A stretch of DNA of 40,038 nt from positions 1 through 40,038 of the forward strand of contig NCSJ02000369.1 of assembly GCA_002812745.2 (NCBI GenBank). Reading direction: 5' to 3'. Position 1 is the stretch's first letter, and every line of letters starts with the position of its first letter. Below are positions 9,912-20,600 of the stretch, piece after piece. The stretch comes from Scytalidium lignicola (lineage: Eukaryota > Ascomycota > Leotiomycetes). The notes beneath the pieces were generated by a model. The model searched no databases, was not told where the DNA came from, and saw nothing but the letters and a program-made list of their open reading frames with translations. The position numbers and the translations under genes are program-made.

Positions 9912-12900
9912 ATAATACTGTTTTACCTTTTAAAAGAAATACTCTTAAGTAAAAGGTTTAGTACAAAGATGATGTTAAAACTCATATATGTTTTAATGTT
10001 AATATTAACAACAAGGTTATACTATTGATTAAGGATTATAACATGGCAAAGTTTGCTTAAGTTATCTTAAAAGCTTAATATTAAGGAAAAGGTTATAATC
10101 TACAACAAAAGTTCTTGTCTGAGTTAATATTTGTTAAGTATAATTATTTTAACTTTACAAGTATATATATTATTATATTCAAGTTGATAATAGTTAATTT
10201 AAAAGTTGTTAAAAGTAATAATATAAAGTTACTTTATGAATTTGTCTTTATTTTTAGTCTTAAGGATGAATACCTTATTTAAGCTGAATGTTAATGTTTA
10301 ACTAATAGATTTAAGAAGTTATTTACACTTAGTCAACTTATAAAAGATATTGTTGGTAAATTTATTTTTATTACTAACTCTTTTAATGCTGTTATGTATA
10401 ACAAGAACAATTTTAATTCAAAGAACTTTAAAGATGTTAGATATAACTATTCTAAGAAGAATAGTTATAAGAAATTTAATTGCTTTTAAAAGCATTTTAA
10501 GAAGCTTGAGGAATATAAAGTAAAGTAGTTTAGCAAGAAGAAAAAGAAGAAAAGTGAGGATAAATTTAAGAAGTCTGATTTAAAGAACAAATCTAACATT
10601 ATTAACCTTAACTCTACTAACTTGGTTATTATTAACTTGATTACTGTTAATCTTATAGCTTTTTCCATGTTTATGCACAATTAGTAGATTGTAAATACAA
10701 ATACTATTAATTACATTATTAATAATCTTAATTAGTTTGATTCTAACTTTTATTCAACATGTTTTGACTTTTATTTTATAAAGATAAGTAATGGTTTTAC
10801 TCTAATTGTAAGTGTAAACATTATTACTCTTAAAATTACTTATTCAGATAGTTTATCCTTTTTCTTAATACTTATAAATGTACAGTATATACTTATATTT
10901 CCGGTTAATATTTTCAGAGCTTTAAGACTTCTTGTACAGAATAGTAATACTTATGTTATTTTATCTAGTATATTCAATAAAAACAATATCAAATATAATG
11001 TTATTATTACTTCTTCTGTTAGTATTTATTTAAGATTAACATTCATTTTAATAATGTTTATTTTAATATTTTTTGCTTGTTAAACAATCTCTAGTCTAGA
11101 TATCATTTATTAATGTTTAGCATATATAAGCTTTAAGGTTATCAAGAACATTATTAAAGTTACTTTTGGTATTAATGCAGAATTAGTNAAAAAAGGCTTT
11201 TGATAAAGACNTTTTTTCTTTACAAAGTGTATAAGTATAATTGTTCTAAGAAAGGTATTTTCAAGAACTTAGAAAATAATTTACTAAAGTTAATAAGGTC
11301 TTGAATATTGATATATGTATAATTATACTTGTTAATTACAATGGGTATTATTATGCTATTAGTATAGTAGATAATTGTTCTAGTGTTATTTGAGGTTATA
11401 CTCATAAAGAAAAGAAAAGTGTATATAATACTATAATTATATATTATACTCTTTTTAAGAATTAATAGAATATTACTCTTAAATTGATTTAAATTGATGA
11501 TGGAAATGAGTTTAATGAAGAGAAATTTAATATCTTTTGTAATTATAAAGGTATTCAACATGAAAAGACTACNTTTTTATACATTATAATAAAATAAAGT
11601 TTTTAAGAGAGTTGAATACTTTATATTTACAAGAACTTATACTATTATAATTGTTATTAGTATTCCTCTTATACTTTAGAATAAATTGTATAAGTTAGTT
11701 ATATATATTAGCAATTGTCTTATAATTAGAACTTTTGTAAGTAATATTATTTTATTTAAAGCTTTTATAAAATAGGTTTTTTCTTCTAGTATTAATTGTA
11801 AGCTTAATCTATTAAACCTTTATGTTATTAATTTTAAAATCTTTATACATATCAATAAAGAATATTGTATAACATTTTAAAAGATAACTTTTAAAGTTGA
11901 AGAGGGTATATTATTAAACTTTAAGAGTAGTTTGATTTATTATTGTTAAATGCTCTTATACACTTATAAACTAGTTTATACTTTTTATATTACCTTTATA
12001 AAAAGTAATTTATATTTAAAAGAGCTTGTTGTTAAAGTTTAAGATGTTAAAGTTGTTGTTAAAGCTAATTCCTTATATTTTTTACTATCTTCACCTTTTA
12101 TCTTATAAAATATAACTTTTCCTTTATAGTTGAACTTTATGTTTAAAGAAATTGTATAATTTACTAAAGAGGAGGAGAAGGTGTTTAAAGATGAGTTTCC
12201 TCAAGTAGTTATATTTATTAAATGTGGTTATAATCATTTNAAAAGGCTTAAAGAATAAGAAGCTTGAGTTAAGACATACTAATAACTTTGATATTATATA
12301 TGTTAATCTTATAAAGAATTATGTTATATATTTACAAGTTACAAAGTCAAGTACTTAAGCTTTATCTTTATCTTTAGTTATTTCTCCATCTTCAGTTGTT
12401 TTTAGAACTTTTTCCTGATGAAGGAAAAATTCTTAGTCAAGTTTTAGTAATTGTTATAACTTATAACTACTATTTTATAATTTGTTCTACTTTGAATTTA
12501 GAGTATACTCTAGTTATAACAGATGATCTTATAGAATTAAAATCTTACAAGAAAGCCTTTAATATTCTATATTCTTAAGAATAATAAGATGTTATAATTA
12601 TAAAGTTTAAGTCTTTAATAAAGTATAAGACTTTTAAGCTTACTTAACTTCCTTTTAAAAAGTATACCTTAAAAGGCTAATAAGTTTATTATATTAAATG
12701 TAATGTAAACTGTTAAATTGAACATTTTAAAGTTAAGTTTATAGTCAAGGGATATAAATAATGCTATAAAGTAGATTATAATTAAACTTAAGTAAATGTT
12801 GTTAAGTTAACAATATAAAAGGTATTAATGTTAGTTGTTGTTATTTATAACTAGTAAATATATTAAATGAACGTTGTTATAGCTTTTTTAAATAGTAATA

Positions 12901-13030
12901 TTAATGTAAAAATCTATATAGATTTTCTTAAAAGATTTACTGTTGAAAATCTTCGAACTCTTAATGTTAAATGTATTGATATCGTTAATAACAATAATTA
13001 TATTATTTTACTTCTTTTAAAGTTTTTATA
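9912..13030 (+). pseudogene. Copia family A copy 1: Gag-PR-IN-partial RT, RIP-degraded
   Basis: The plus strand reads as a Ty1/copia polyprotein full of stops. Gag spans about 9938-10680, with a ruined zinc knuckle (YNYSKKNSYKKFNC near 10440; one Cys and the His are now Tyr). The integrase core spans about 11340-11570 (VDNCSSVIWGYTHKEKKSVY, then DDGNEFNEEKFNIFCNYKGI). A variable region follows at 11990-12360, and the start of RT at about 12720-13030 (YKARFV-type region, then VVIAFLNSNINVKIYIDFL and LLLKFLY). Reading stops exactly at the pogo insertion. The 5' LTR and start of gag are replaced by the gypsy LTR at 9911. Copy 2 at 34559-39445 aligns throughout in opposite orientation. Confidence 0.75.
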
Positions 13031-13032
13031 TA

Positions 13033-13075
13033 ACGTAAATCCTCGTCTACCGGGCCACCCCACCGACCGGGCCAC
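13033..13075 (+). repeat. Left TIR of pogo copy 1
   Basis: Matches the reverse complement of 17420-17462. It contains two direct copies of ACCGGGCCAC, 17 bp apart, probably paired transposase-binding sites. Confidence 0.85.
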
Positions 13076-14706
13076 TTTCCATCGCAATCATCAATTCTAT
13101 CAACACCACCAACTTCAGCTACTTATTTCTCCACCAAAACACGTTCTAATGGCCAGAATTTTGGATGCTAGTCAAGAAGGAAGGATTGCTCTTGCTATAA
13201 ACGCGTTAAAAAATGGTCAAATCAAATCAATTCGATCTGCAGCGTGTAATTTCGATGTACCTCGCAATACATTGAATGCACGATTCCATGGAAGGGTTCA
13301 AAAAGGAACCACATACACCAAATCCTTCAAATTGACTCAATTCGAAGAGGAATCATTAGTACAATGGATTATATCTATGGGCAAACGAGGAATGCCTCCT
13401 AGACCTTCACAAGTGCATTCTATGGCCAATAGTTTGATTTCTAAGCGTGGTGAACCTACTCCTCCTTCACTTATAGGCAAAAACTGGATTCAACGATTTT
13501 TAAGCCGTCATGCTGAATTGACTACTAAATATATTCGCAAATATAGCTATCAGCGAGCTAAATGCGAAGATTCAAAGCTTATTCAACAATGGTTCAACCA
13601 ATTCCTTGAAATCAAAGCTCAATATGGAATCCTAGACGAGGACATCTACAACTTCGATGAAACAGGCTTTGCAATGGGTACAATTGCTACTACTAAAGTA
13701 GTTACAGCCTCTGATTGCTTTGGTAAACCTCCATTGCTACAACCTGGAAATCGCGAATGGGTTACTGTCATTGAATCAATCAATGCTTCTGGATAGGCTT
13801 TACCACCTTTAATCATCTTCAAAGGAAAACACCATCAATTAGCCTTGACCAATCTATTACCTGAAGGTTGAAGAGATGAACGGAGTAATAATGGATGGAC
13901 AAACAATCGAATTGGCCTTGAATGGCTTGAGAAAACCTTCGAACCTGCTACTAAGGACAAAATTAAAGGTCAATATCGTATGTTAGTCCTTGATGGCCAT
14001 GGTAGCCATGTAGCACCTGAATTCGACTTATTTTACTTTGCACACAAGATTATTCCAATTTGCATGCCTCCTCATTCATCTCATCTTCTTCAGCCACTCG
14101 ATGTAACTTGTTTTTCAGTTCTCAAGCGCATGTATGGTGCTCAAATTGAGAATAAAATGCGGGGTAGAATTCAGCATATTGACAAGGAGGATTTCCTGGA
14201 GTTATATCCAATTGTACGCCAACAAACCTTCAAATCAACAACTATTCAGAATGGATTTGCAGCTACTGGATTAGTTCCATATGATCCAGAGCGTGTACTA
14301 GCCAAATTGCATGTTCAAGTTGACAAAACACCTACACCTCCAGGGAGTAGTCACAGTAGCAATTCCAGAGCACAATGGGTTCCAGAGACACCTCATAACC
14401 CTATTCAATTGCAATTGCAATCTCAGACCATTCAACGATTACTCAGAGAGCAAAATAGCCCTCCTACTCCTACCAAAACAGCTTTGAAGCAACTAGTCAA
14501 AGGTTGTGAGCTAGCTATGCATAATGCAGTATTTTTAGCAAAAGAGATCGAAGAATTGAAAGCTGTAAATGCTTCCATGCAACGAAAACTACGAAGATCT
14601 AGAAAGCAATTAGTTTATACAGGCTCCTTAACAAGGCAAGAGGCTCAGGAATTGGCTCAATCAAGTGCTACAGTACAAAATGTAATACAGGTCACCAATT
14701 CTTCTT

Positions 14707-14827
14707 GGGGATAACTAAATCGCCGCCAGCTTTAGCTAAATCGCCGCCAACTACCGGTATCGGTCACGCCCGGACCACCACTTCCCATAGTAATTTGTTA
14801 GTAATCTCATAATCCTTCAATGTAACG
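14707..14827 (+). repeat. Left TIR of the MULE
   Basis: About 121 bp, differing from the reverse complement of 17119-17239 only near its inner end. It contains two direct copies of CTAAATCGCCGCCA about 20 bp apart, likely transposase-binding sites. Confidence 0.88.
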
Positions 14828-14935
14828 CAATTAAACGCGAAAACGCGATCTCGTGTATACGCGTTCCGTTATATCGATTTTATAGTATCAAAATGAAGCT
14901 ATTCCCGACCGCTTTAAAGGCCAATTTACCTGAAA

Positions 14936-16826
14936 ATGACTACTCCAAAGCCATCCTCATGCGGTCCTCCTCCTCCAGAAGCATTATACACTGATTTAAC
15001 CGCACTATATGCTTCAATTCAAGCTTTCGCACGTGCTAATGGATATGCATTTCGCATTCTTGATTCAAAGCCTCGAAGGAAGGTTTATGCTTGCGATCGA
15101 GCTGGGAAATATGACTCCAGAGGCAAAAAGGATGGTGTCCACCAATCAAAACAACGCAAGTCTGCTTCCAAAAAGTGCGATTGCAAGATGAAAGTAGCTG
15201 CCAAACAAGAAGGAAGTGGATGGAGAGTAACAGTCATAGAATCGGCCCATAACCATGAAGCCTCTACAGCACCTATAGCTCATCCAGCACATAGAATTGC
15301 TGCTCTGGATCCTGATATTCGAGCTCAGATCTTGTCCAAAGCTTATTCTGGAATAAGGAATGCTCAAATATTAAGCTCTCTTCGTATTGAGTTCCCACAG
15401 CTGTTGATTACCGGAAGCGATATCAGCAATATTATTCAAACTGAACGATTGCAATCCTTAGCAGGACGGACACCAATTCAGTGGTTATTGTATGTTTATA
15501 AACAGTCTTTTACCTTCAATTTGCTAATAATTTAGGGCAAAACTTGAGGAAAGGGGCTTCAGTCCAGCATATCTGACCAACTCCACCAACAACCTGGTTC
15601 ACCTTTTCTATGTCCACCCAAAGGCACTTACACTTTATCAACAACATCCTGAAGTATTGCTCATGGATTGCACATATAAAACCAATCGATTTCGCATGCC
15701 ATTACTTAATATATGTGCTATAACGGGTGGTAATAAAGTGATACAATTTGGGTTAGCATTCCTTTCGGAGGAAACAGAGAAATCATATGACTGGGTCTTA
15801 GATCGGTTCCGGGAAATGATGGAACGGTACCAAATTACTGAGCCACTCTCCATAGTAACTGACAGGGAATTGGCTCTGATGAAAAGTATCGATACACATT
15901 TCCCTAGATCCAATCATTTCCTTTGCCGGTGGCATGTTAATATGAATGTATTGGCCAAAACGAAGCGATTTTTTCCACCACCAATAAAAGAAAATGGCAT
16001 TTACCATAGGCACCCCAAATTCCAAGAGTTTTTAAAGCTCTGGGGGATCCTTTTGGATTCTAACTCCCTTGAAGCCTATTCATCCAATCTCACCAAACTT
16101 CGGGCGTATCCACATGCAGCGGTCAAGTATGTGGAGAATACGTGGTTGATCCCATGGAAGGAAAAGCTAGTTCAATATTGGGTTAATCAACACCATCACT
16201 TTGGAGTGCTCGTGACGTCACCTATCGAAGGTTGCCACAGTACTTTAAAGTCATACTTGCAACGCGGAAATGGTGATTTAAACGATGTATTTGAGCGCTT
16301 ACTCTTGTTCTGGGCGTCTCAGCAACAAGCCATTGAAACAGCTAAAGCTCAAGAGAAACTTCGACGAAAACACCGCATTAATACGCACTTATTCTCTGCG
16401 GTTTTAGGTCAAGTATATGACTACGCGCTTGAAAAGATAGTAGCTGAAAGAGCTAAAGCTCCTAAAACAACACCTGATGCGACAACGTGTACGTGTACAA
16501 TACAACAATCGATGGGAATACCTTGTTATCATACAATATGGGAAAGAGAAAGAGATGGAGGAGTGATTCAGCTAGAAGATATACATAAACACTGGTATTA
16601 TAATAGGCCACAGGAAAGTACCCCTATCTTTTCTAACATCTTAGCACCTATTTTAAACCCACAAGTTGTACGAGGAAAGGGTAGACCTAAAGGAGCTTTA
16701 GGAAGAGGTCAAAAGTCAACTACCAATACAATTTCTAGTACAAAACGGTTACCCTCTGCCTTTGAGTTGCCTACTAGCTCAGCTCCACCAGCTTTAGAAG
16801 CATTAGCTTCAAGATCTTCAGCTTAA
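14936..16826 (+). CDS. MULE transposase (FAR1 zinc finger, DDE, SWIM), spliced
   Basis: Transposase of the MULE. Exons are 14936-15489 and 15536-16826, separated by a 46-bp intron, giving about 614 residues. The N-terminal part has a FAR1/WRKY-GCM1-like zinc-binding pattern (YACDRAG.., KKCDCKMKV.., ESAHNHEAS). After the splice junction the reading is continuous through FSPAYLTNSTNNLVHLFYVH into the MULE domain. Likely catalytic residues are D229 (LLMDCTYKTN), D294 (IVTDREL, followed by the LCRWHV motif) and E416 (TSPIEGCHSTLK). A SWIM zinc finger follows (C503-x-C505 then CYH). An in-frame TAA at 16824 ends the call, but the frame stays open to 17096. Probably functional or very recently so, depending on that stop. 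Confidence 0.85.
15490..15535 (+). other. 46-bp intron in the MULE transposase
   Basis: Donor GTATGT at 15490, branch-like TTTGCTAATAA just upstream, acceptor TTTAG ending at 15535. Removing it joins a split Leu codon and restores a continuous frame across two ORFs that otherwise look frameshifted. Confidence 0.8.
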
Positions 16827-17096
16827 AGCACAGAATTGACGCCAGAGAAAGAGTTATACGTCACACGGTTTGGCCGTACAGCTACTAGAGTTGGGATACA
16901 GCGTATCCAAGAAATTGGCGGAGATATGTACGAACCTGGCACTGCATGGGAACGAGGTTATCAACGTGGAATTTCATCGATCTATCATACAGATTCTATG
17001 GAGGAAACAGCCAAATTGGCTGACGAGGCAATGCTAGCGTCAGAGACCTGGGACGTAGTTCAAGAGACCCAAGATTGTATTGAAATATTACCGTAG
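16827..17096 (+). pseudogene. In-frame 3' extension of MULE transposase after a TAA
   Basis: Same frame as the transposase, separated only by TAA at 16824-16826. It reads STELTPEKELYVTRFGRTA and onward to a TAG at 17094-17096. The most economical reading is that TAA replaced CAA (C to T) and cut about 90 residues off the C-terminus; readthrough or a short separate ORF are alternatives. No known domain is recognised in it. Confidence 0.55.
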
Positions 17097-17118
17097 TTAA
17101 CTTTGAATTGATTTGATT

Positions 17119-17239
17119 CGTCACATTAAAGGATTATGAGATTACTAACAAATTACTATGGGAAGTGGTGGTCCGGGCGTGACCGATACCGGTAGTTGGC
17201 GGCGATTTAGCTAAAGCTGGCGGCGATTTAGTTATCCCC
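17119..17239 (-). repeat. Right TIR of the MULE
   Basis: Inverted copy of 14707-14827, ending GTTATCCCC. The next base is N, so the exact edge and target duplication are slightly uncertain. Confidence 0.88.
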
Positions 17240-17419
17240 NTTCTTCAATATCCACTGATGCTTTACCAGCACCACTACGACGGCCACCAACGTGCTCAGG
17301 GTGTAATATTTCAGGTCATAAAATTACTCATTGTCCTCAATTAGCTAGTCACTGAATTTATTTGATTATTTGTTGTTGTTAGTTAAATATTTGGTTTTGA
17401 AGGTTGAGGTGGAGGGGAA

Positions 17420-17462
17420 GTGGCCCGGTCGGTGGGGTGGCCCGGTAGACGAGGATTTACGT
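17420..17462 (-). repeat. Right TIR of pogo copy 1
   Basis: Inverted copy of the left TIR, again with two direct GTGGCCCGGT units. It ends ACGT and is followed by TA. Confidence 0.85.
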
Positions 17463-17464
17463 TA

Positions 17465-17523
17465 GNACCAACTAGGGCTGACTAAAACGACAGGGTTGCT
17501 AATTATTTATCCTAACACCACAG
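17465..17523. other. Unassigned 59 bp between pogo and copia B LTR remnant
   Basis: It does not continue copia A RT (the left flank of pogo 1), and it does not match the corresponding part of the copia B 3' LTR. An N lies at 17466. It may be a rearrangement scar. Confidence 0.4.
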
Positions 17524-17606
17524 TAGCTAGTTGTTTTTGATAGTTGAAATTCATACTGTGACTCGCGTACGTACCAATGATAACAGTAGCCGTAGCCTGT
17601 CCAACA
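17524..17606 (+). repeat. Truncated 5' LTR of copia B
   Basis: 83 bp from TAGCTAGTTG to CCAACA, nearly identical to the last 80 bp of the 3' LTR (22383-22462). The first ~170 bp of the LTR are missing. Confidence 0.75.
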
Positions 17607-17620
17607 GGTTATGAGCCCGG
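17607..17620 (+). promoter_or_regulatory. Primer binding site, half-tRNA iMet type
   Basis: GGTTATGAGCCCGG directly follows the LTR end. Its complement, GGGCTCATAACC, is the anticodon stem-loop region of eukaryotic initiator tRNA-Met with CAU anticodon. Drosophila copia and yeast Ty5 use such an internal tRNA fragment as primer. Confidence 0.75.
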
Positions 17621-17699
17621 AGACGCGTCCCAGTAGCACATTAGACAACTCCCTGAACATTGTAATAAAGCTGTATACGTTGGCTTGATTACAGAGACT

Positions 17700-20600
17700 A
17701 TGGAGGTTGATTCTAGCCAGGACAAGCCTCGTATTACGAGACTTGGGCTACTGAATTACAGAACATGGAGTGTTCAGGTCAAGGCCTATTTACAAGGGCA
17801 AGAGTTATGGGAAGTGGTTTCCCAGGGCATATCGATGTCCCAAAGTACCACCAGAGAATCGTCGTTATCACATGGGAGTGACTTGCCACCTCAAGATGTC
17901 CCATTACCTTCTATAGACCGTTTACGGTCTGTAAGTGCGGATGGGAGGGCAAGGTCAATTATCATGTCATATTGTACTCCTTCAACCCTGGAAATGATCA
18001 TAGATCTGGAAACAGCAAAAGAGCAATGGGACACACTCAAGGAATACATAGCTCCTTTAGGGATACAACAATTAGGGGCTAAGCTAATGGCCTTTAATTC
18101 ATATATGCCACCAAAGACAAATGCTACAGTTTTACGGCTGGTTACGGACCTTAATGCTTTGCAAAATGAGATTGGTGCAATTTCTAAAGATGATAAACCT
18201 TCAAATAACACCAAGATAGCCGTATTACTCAGAGTTGTGGAAGCTATGGATTCACGTTTTCATTCCATAGTTACTCAACTGTCACTCAGCAAGCAAGACG
18301 TTGGCAACTATGATGTTGTTGTTGCTCATTTGACAGAATTTGAGCGAAGGATAGGGCCTAAGGAGCCAGCTAAGGAGAGTGTCCTGAATGCTACTGAAAA
18401 GGGTGAGAAGGGTAAAAAGGGTAAAAAGCCATTCAAAGGAGTGTGCTTTAACTGTGGCAAAACTGGCCACATAGCAAGATTTTGTAGGGCACCTAAAAAG
18501 GAAGGCGATTCAAGTCCTAGCACAGGAGCTTTGCCTACACCCAGTGGAGTGAAGGAACAACCTAAGGAAGCACAGAAATCGAAAGCGGAAGCCAAAACAG
18601 CTAGGGAGACCTGTTGGAGTGTATCCATGGGTGATACAGAAGAACAGGAGTGTCCTGCGTACGCTGTAGATGACGGTTCCAATGAATTACTATGGGTAAT
18701 CGATTCAGGAGCTTCGCGTCACATGACGTACTCGAGGGAAGCCTTCAGCGATTATGAGCCACTTGAGACACCGATTCAAGTGGTTACAGCGAATGGAATG
18801 GAGATCCAAGCTGTGGGAACTGGGAATGTGCCTATTAAAGCTGCTCTGAATGGAAGGGTAGAACATGTAAAGCTTACAGGTGTTTTACATGTGCCAGAGC
18901 TAGCCGGCAGTTTGATTTCAGTGTTACAGCTCCAGGACAGGGGACTAACAGTTGAAACAACTGCAGGGAAGGCTAGAAAGCTTTTAATTAAGCTACACGG
19001 CAAGGTTGTAGGAGAGGCGCTTCGTATTGGGCGCTCATACACCTTGAAAAGCACTGTACAGTCAGAACAAGCTTTTGTAGCTACTGTTACAGATGCTGGA
19101 ATGCTATGGCACCGTCGATTTGGGCATTTGAGCTCAAAAAGCTTAGCAAGGCTACACCAGGCTACTACGGGTGAAGAACGGCCCGTAATTACACTGAAGG
19201 AGCCATGTGAGGCCTGTACGATGGCTAAGAAGGTGAAAGTGATTAATAGGAAGGGTCCTGAACGGGTTACAAAGCCGTTGGAACGCATACATACCGATAT
19301 GTGGGGGCCATACAGGATTCCCAGCCGTAATGGGAACACTTACATGATCACCTTTACGGACGAGTACACCCGTAAAGTATGGGTTTACTTCAGTCAAAAC
19401 AGAGTGGCCATACACACCATATTCCCTGAATTCAAAGCCAAAGTAGAGCTTGAAACAGGCTACAGGATTAAGGCTGTCAGATGTGACAATGCCAAAGAAT
19501 ATGTAGCTTTGGGGAATCGAATTAGCAGGATTACCGGAATCCAATTTGAATATATAGTGCCCTACTTTCATGAGCAGTTGGGCATCCCTGAACGGCTGAA
19601 CAGAACGTTGATTACACTGGCCAGAACCATGCTATGGAGCAGTCAGTTACCAGCCATGTTTTGGGAAGATGCTGTAGAAACAGCATGTTACGTACGCAAC
19701 AGAACTCCCATTGGACCTGATGGCAAGACACCTGAGGAAGCATATAGTGGCAAGAAGCCATATATTGGCCACTTGAGGGCTTTTGGGTGCATTGCCTACC
19801 CAATTGTAGCAAAGGAAAAGCTTACAAAATTGGAGCCAACAAGTCTAAGATGTTGTTTTATTGGTTACATGGTTACAGACCGTCAGTACAAGCTATACGA
19901 CCCAGTGAGCCGTAAAGTCATAGTTACGTCTTCACCTACTTTTAGAGAAGATTTACGGCTTGATTTTGACTGGAATGAGCCAATTATGGAACCCATGGAA
20001 GAGGTGGAAATATTGGACTTCATGGAACCACCAGGAGACATTCCAGAAGACGCAAATTTGCGAATGACTATAGCTGTCAACCAATCAAGTCAACATGACG
20101 TTGAAGCTGGCCAATCAGGACAGGAAGCTTCTATAACGCCATGGGAGGGAGTGGAGCCTGTGACGTCGGTAGTTACAGGAATTAGTGTTCCAGAGCCTTC
20201 AGAAGAGCCTCCGGGAGAGCCTACAGCCGCAGAGCCTCAGGAGCCACATGAGCCGCTAAAGCCTCCTGACGTTACGGAACCTACAGATCTGGAAGAGCCT
20301 GAACCTGGTGGCCGTAATACGCCGGAATTAAGGCTAGGGGACCCAGAATCTGACGATGCTGAAAGTGTAATTGAAGTTGACACTTCAGCGGCTACGGGTG
20401 AACGAGAGACTTCTTACGGGCCTCCTACGGTCCGTAGAAGTGGAAGGGTAAGGAAGCCCAGCCGTAAAGCTCAAGAGAATCCTGAATCAGCATTTCAAGT
20501 GGAAGAAGTGTTTATTCCAAAGAATGAACAAGAAGTATTAAGAGATCCACTATGGCTGGCCGCCATGGATTTAGAAATTAAGAAATTACAAGCCCTTGGA

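Larger units (their letters stand above)
14707..17239 (+). mobile_element. Mutator-like element (MULE) nested in pogo copy 1
   Basis: 2533 bp, bounded by near-identical ~121-bp inverted repeats beginning GGGGATAACTAAATCGCCGC. The flanks are ATTCTTCTT on the left and NTTCTTCAA on the right: seven of nine positions agree (counting the N), compatible with the ~9-bp duplication of Mutator elements. It carries one gene, a FAR1/SWIM-type transposase. High TIR identity and the near-intact gene suggest this is one of the youngest insertions here. Confidence 0.9.
13149..17355 (+). pseudogene. Pogo/Fot1 transposase with C-terminal zinc knuckle, interrupted
   Basis: DDE-type transposase that would cut and rejoin the element at TA. 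The start is an ATG at 13149; upstream codons in the open frame belong to the TIR region and copia A. Order of parts: helix-turn-helix of psq type (GRIALAINALKNGQIKSIR), CENP-B-type HTH (PRPSQVHSMANSLIS.., KNWIQRFLSRH), then the catalytic triad in NFDETGFAMG, LVLDGHGSH and LQPLDVTCF. The last two Asp have 35 residues between them (DD35D). A coiled coil follows (EIEELKAVNASMQRKLRRSRK), then a CCHC knuckle CSGCNISGHKITHC at the end. It is broken by TAG at 13794 and TGA at 13869, both from Trp TGG, and by the MULE at 14707-17239. Removing the MULE and one target copy restores frame into the knuckle. Confidence 0.88.
13033..17462 (+). mobile_element. Pogo/Fot1-type DNA transposon, copy 1 (with nested MULE)
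   Basis: A class II element of the Tc1/mariner superfamily, pogo/Fot1 branch. The ends ACGTAAATCC..GGATTTACGT are immediately flanked by TA (13031-13032 and 17463-17464), the target of this superfamily. TIRs match for about 43 bp. Without the nested MULE the element is about 1.9 kb, like copy 2 (1885 bp). Left flank is copia A RT; right flank is unrelated sequence leading into copia B, so the insertion site does not rejoin. Confidence 0.9.

Noticed and set aside
11220..11561. 113-codon minus-strand ORF, closely matched by the plus-strand ORF at 37389-37772
   Set aside because: Both are antisense readings of the copia A integrase region, in two inverted copies; the similarity reflects the transposon, not a conserved gene.
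12867..13148. N-terminal 94 codons of the 309-codon ORF at 12867-13796
   Set aside because: They are copia A RT followed by the pogo TIR read through by chance; the real transposase start is the ATG at 13149.
17719..17725. Possible target-site duplication for copia B
   Set aside because: GGATC after the 3' LTR has no partner near the truncated 5' LTR, so no TSD can be claimed.
17891..19571. Several 60-187 codon minus-strand ORFs across copia B
   Set aside because: They mirror the open copia polyprotein on the plus strand.
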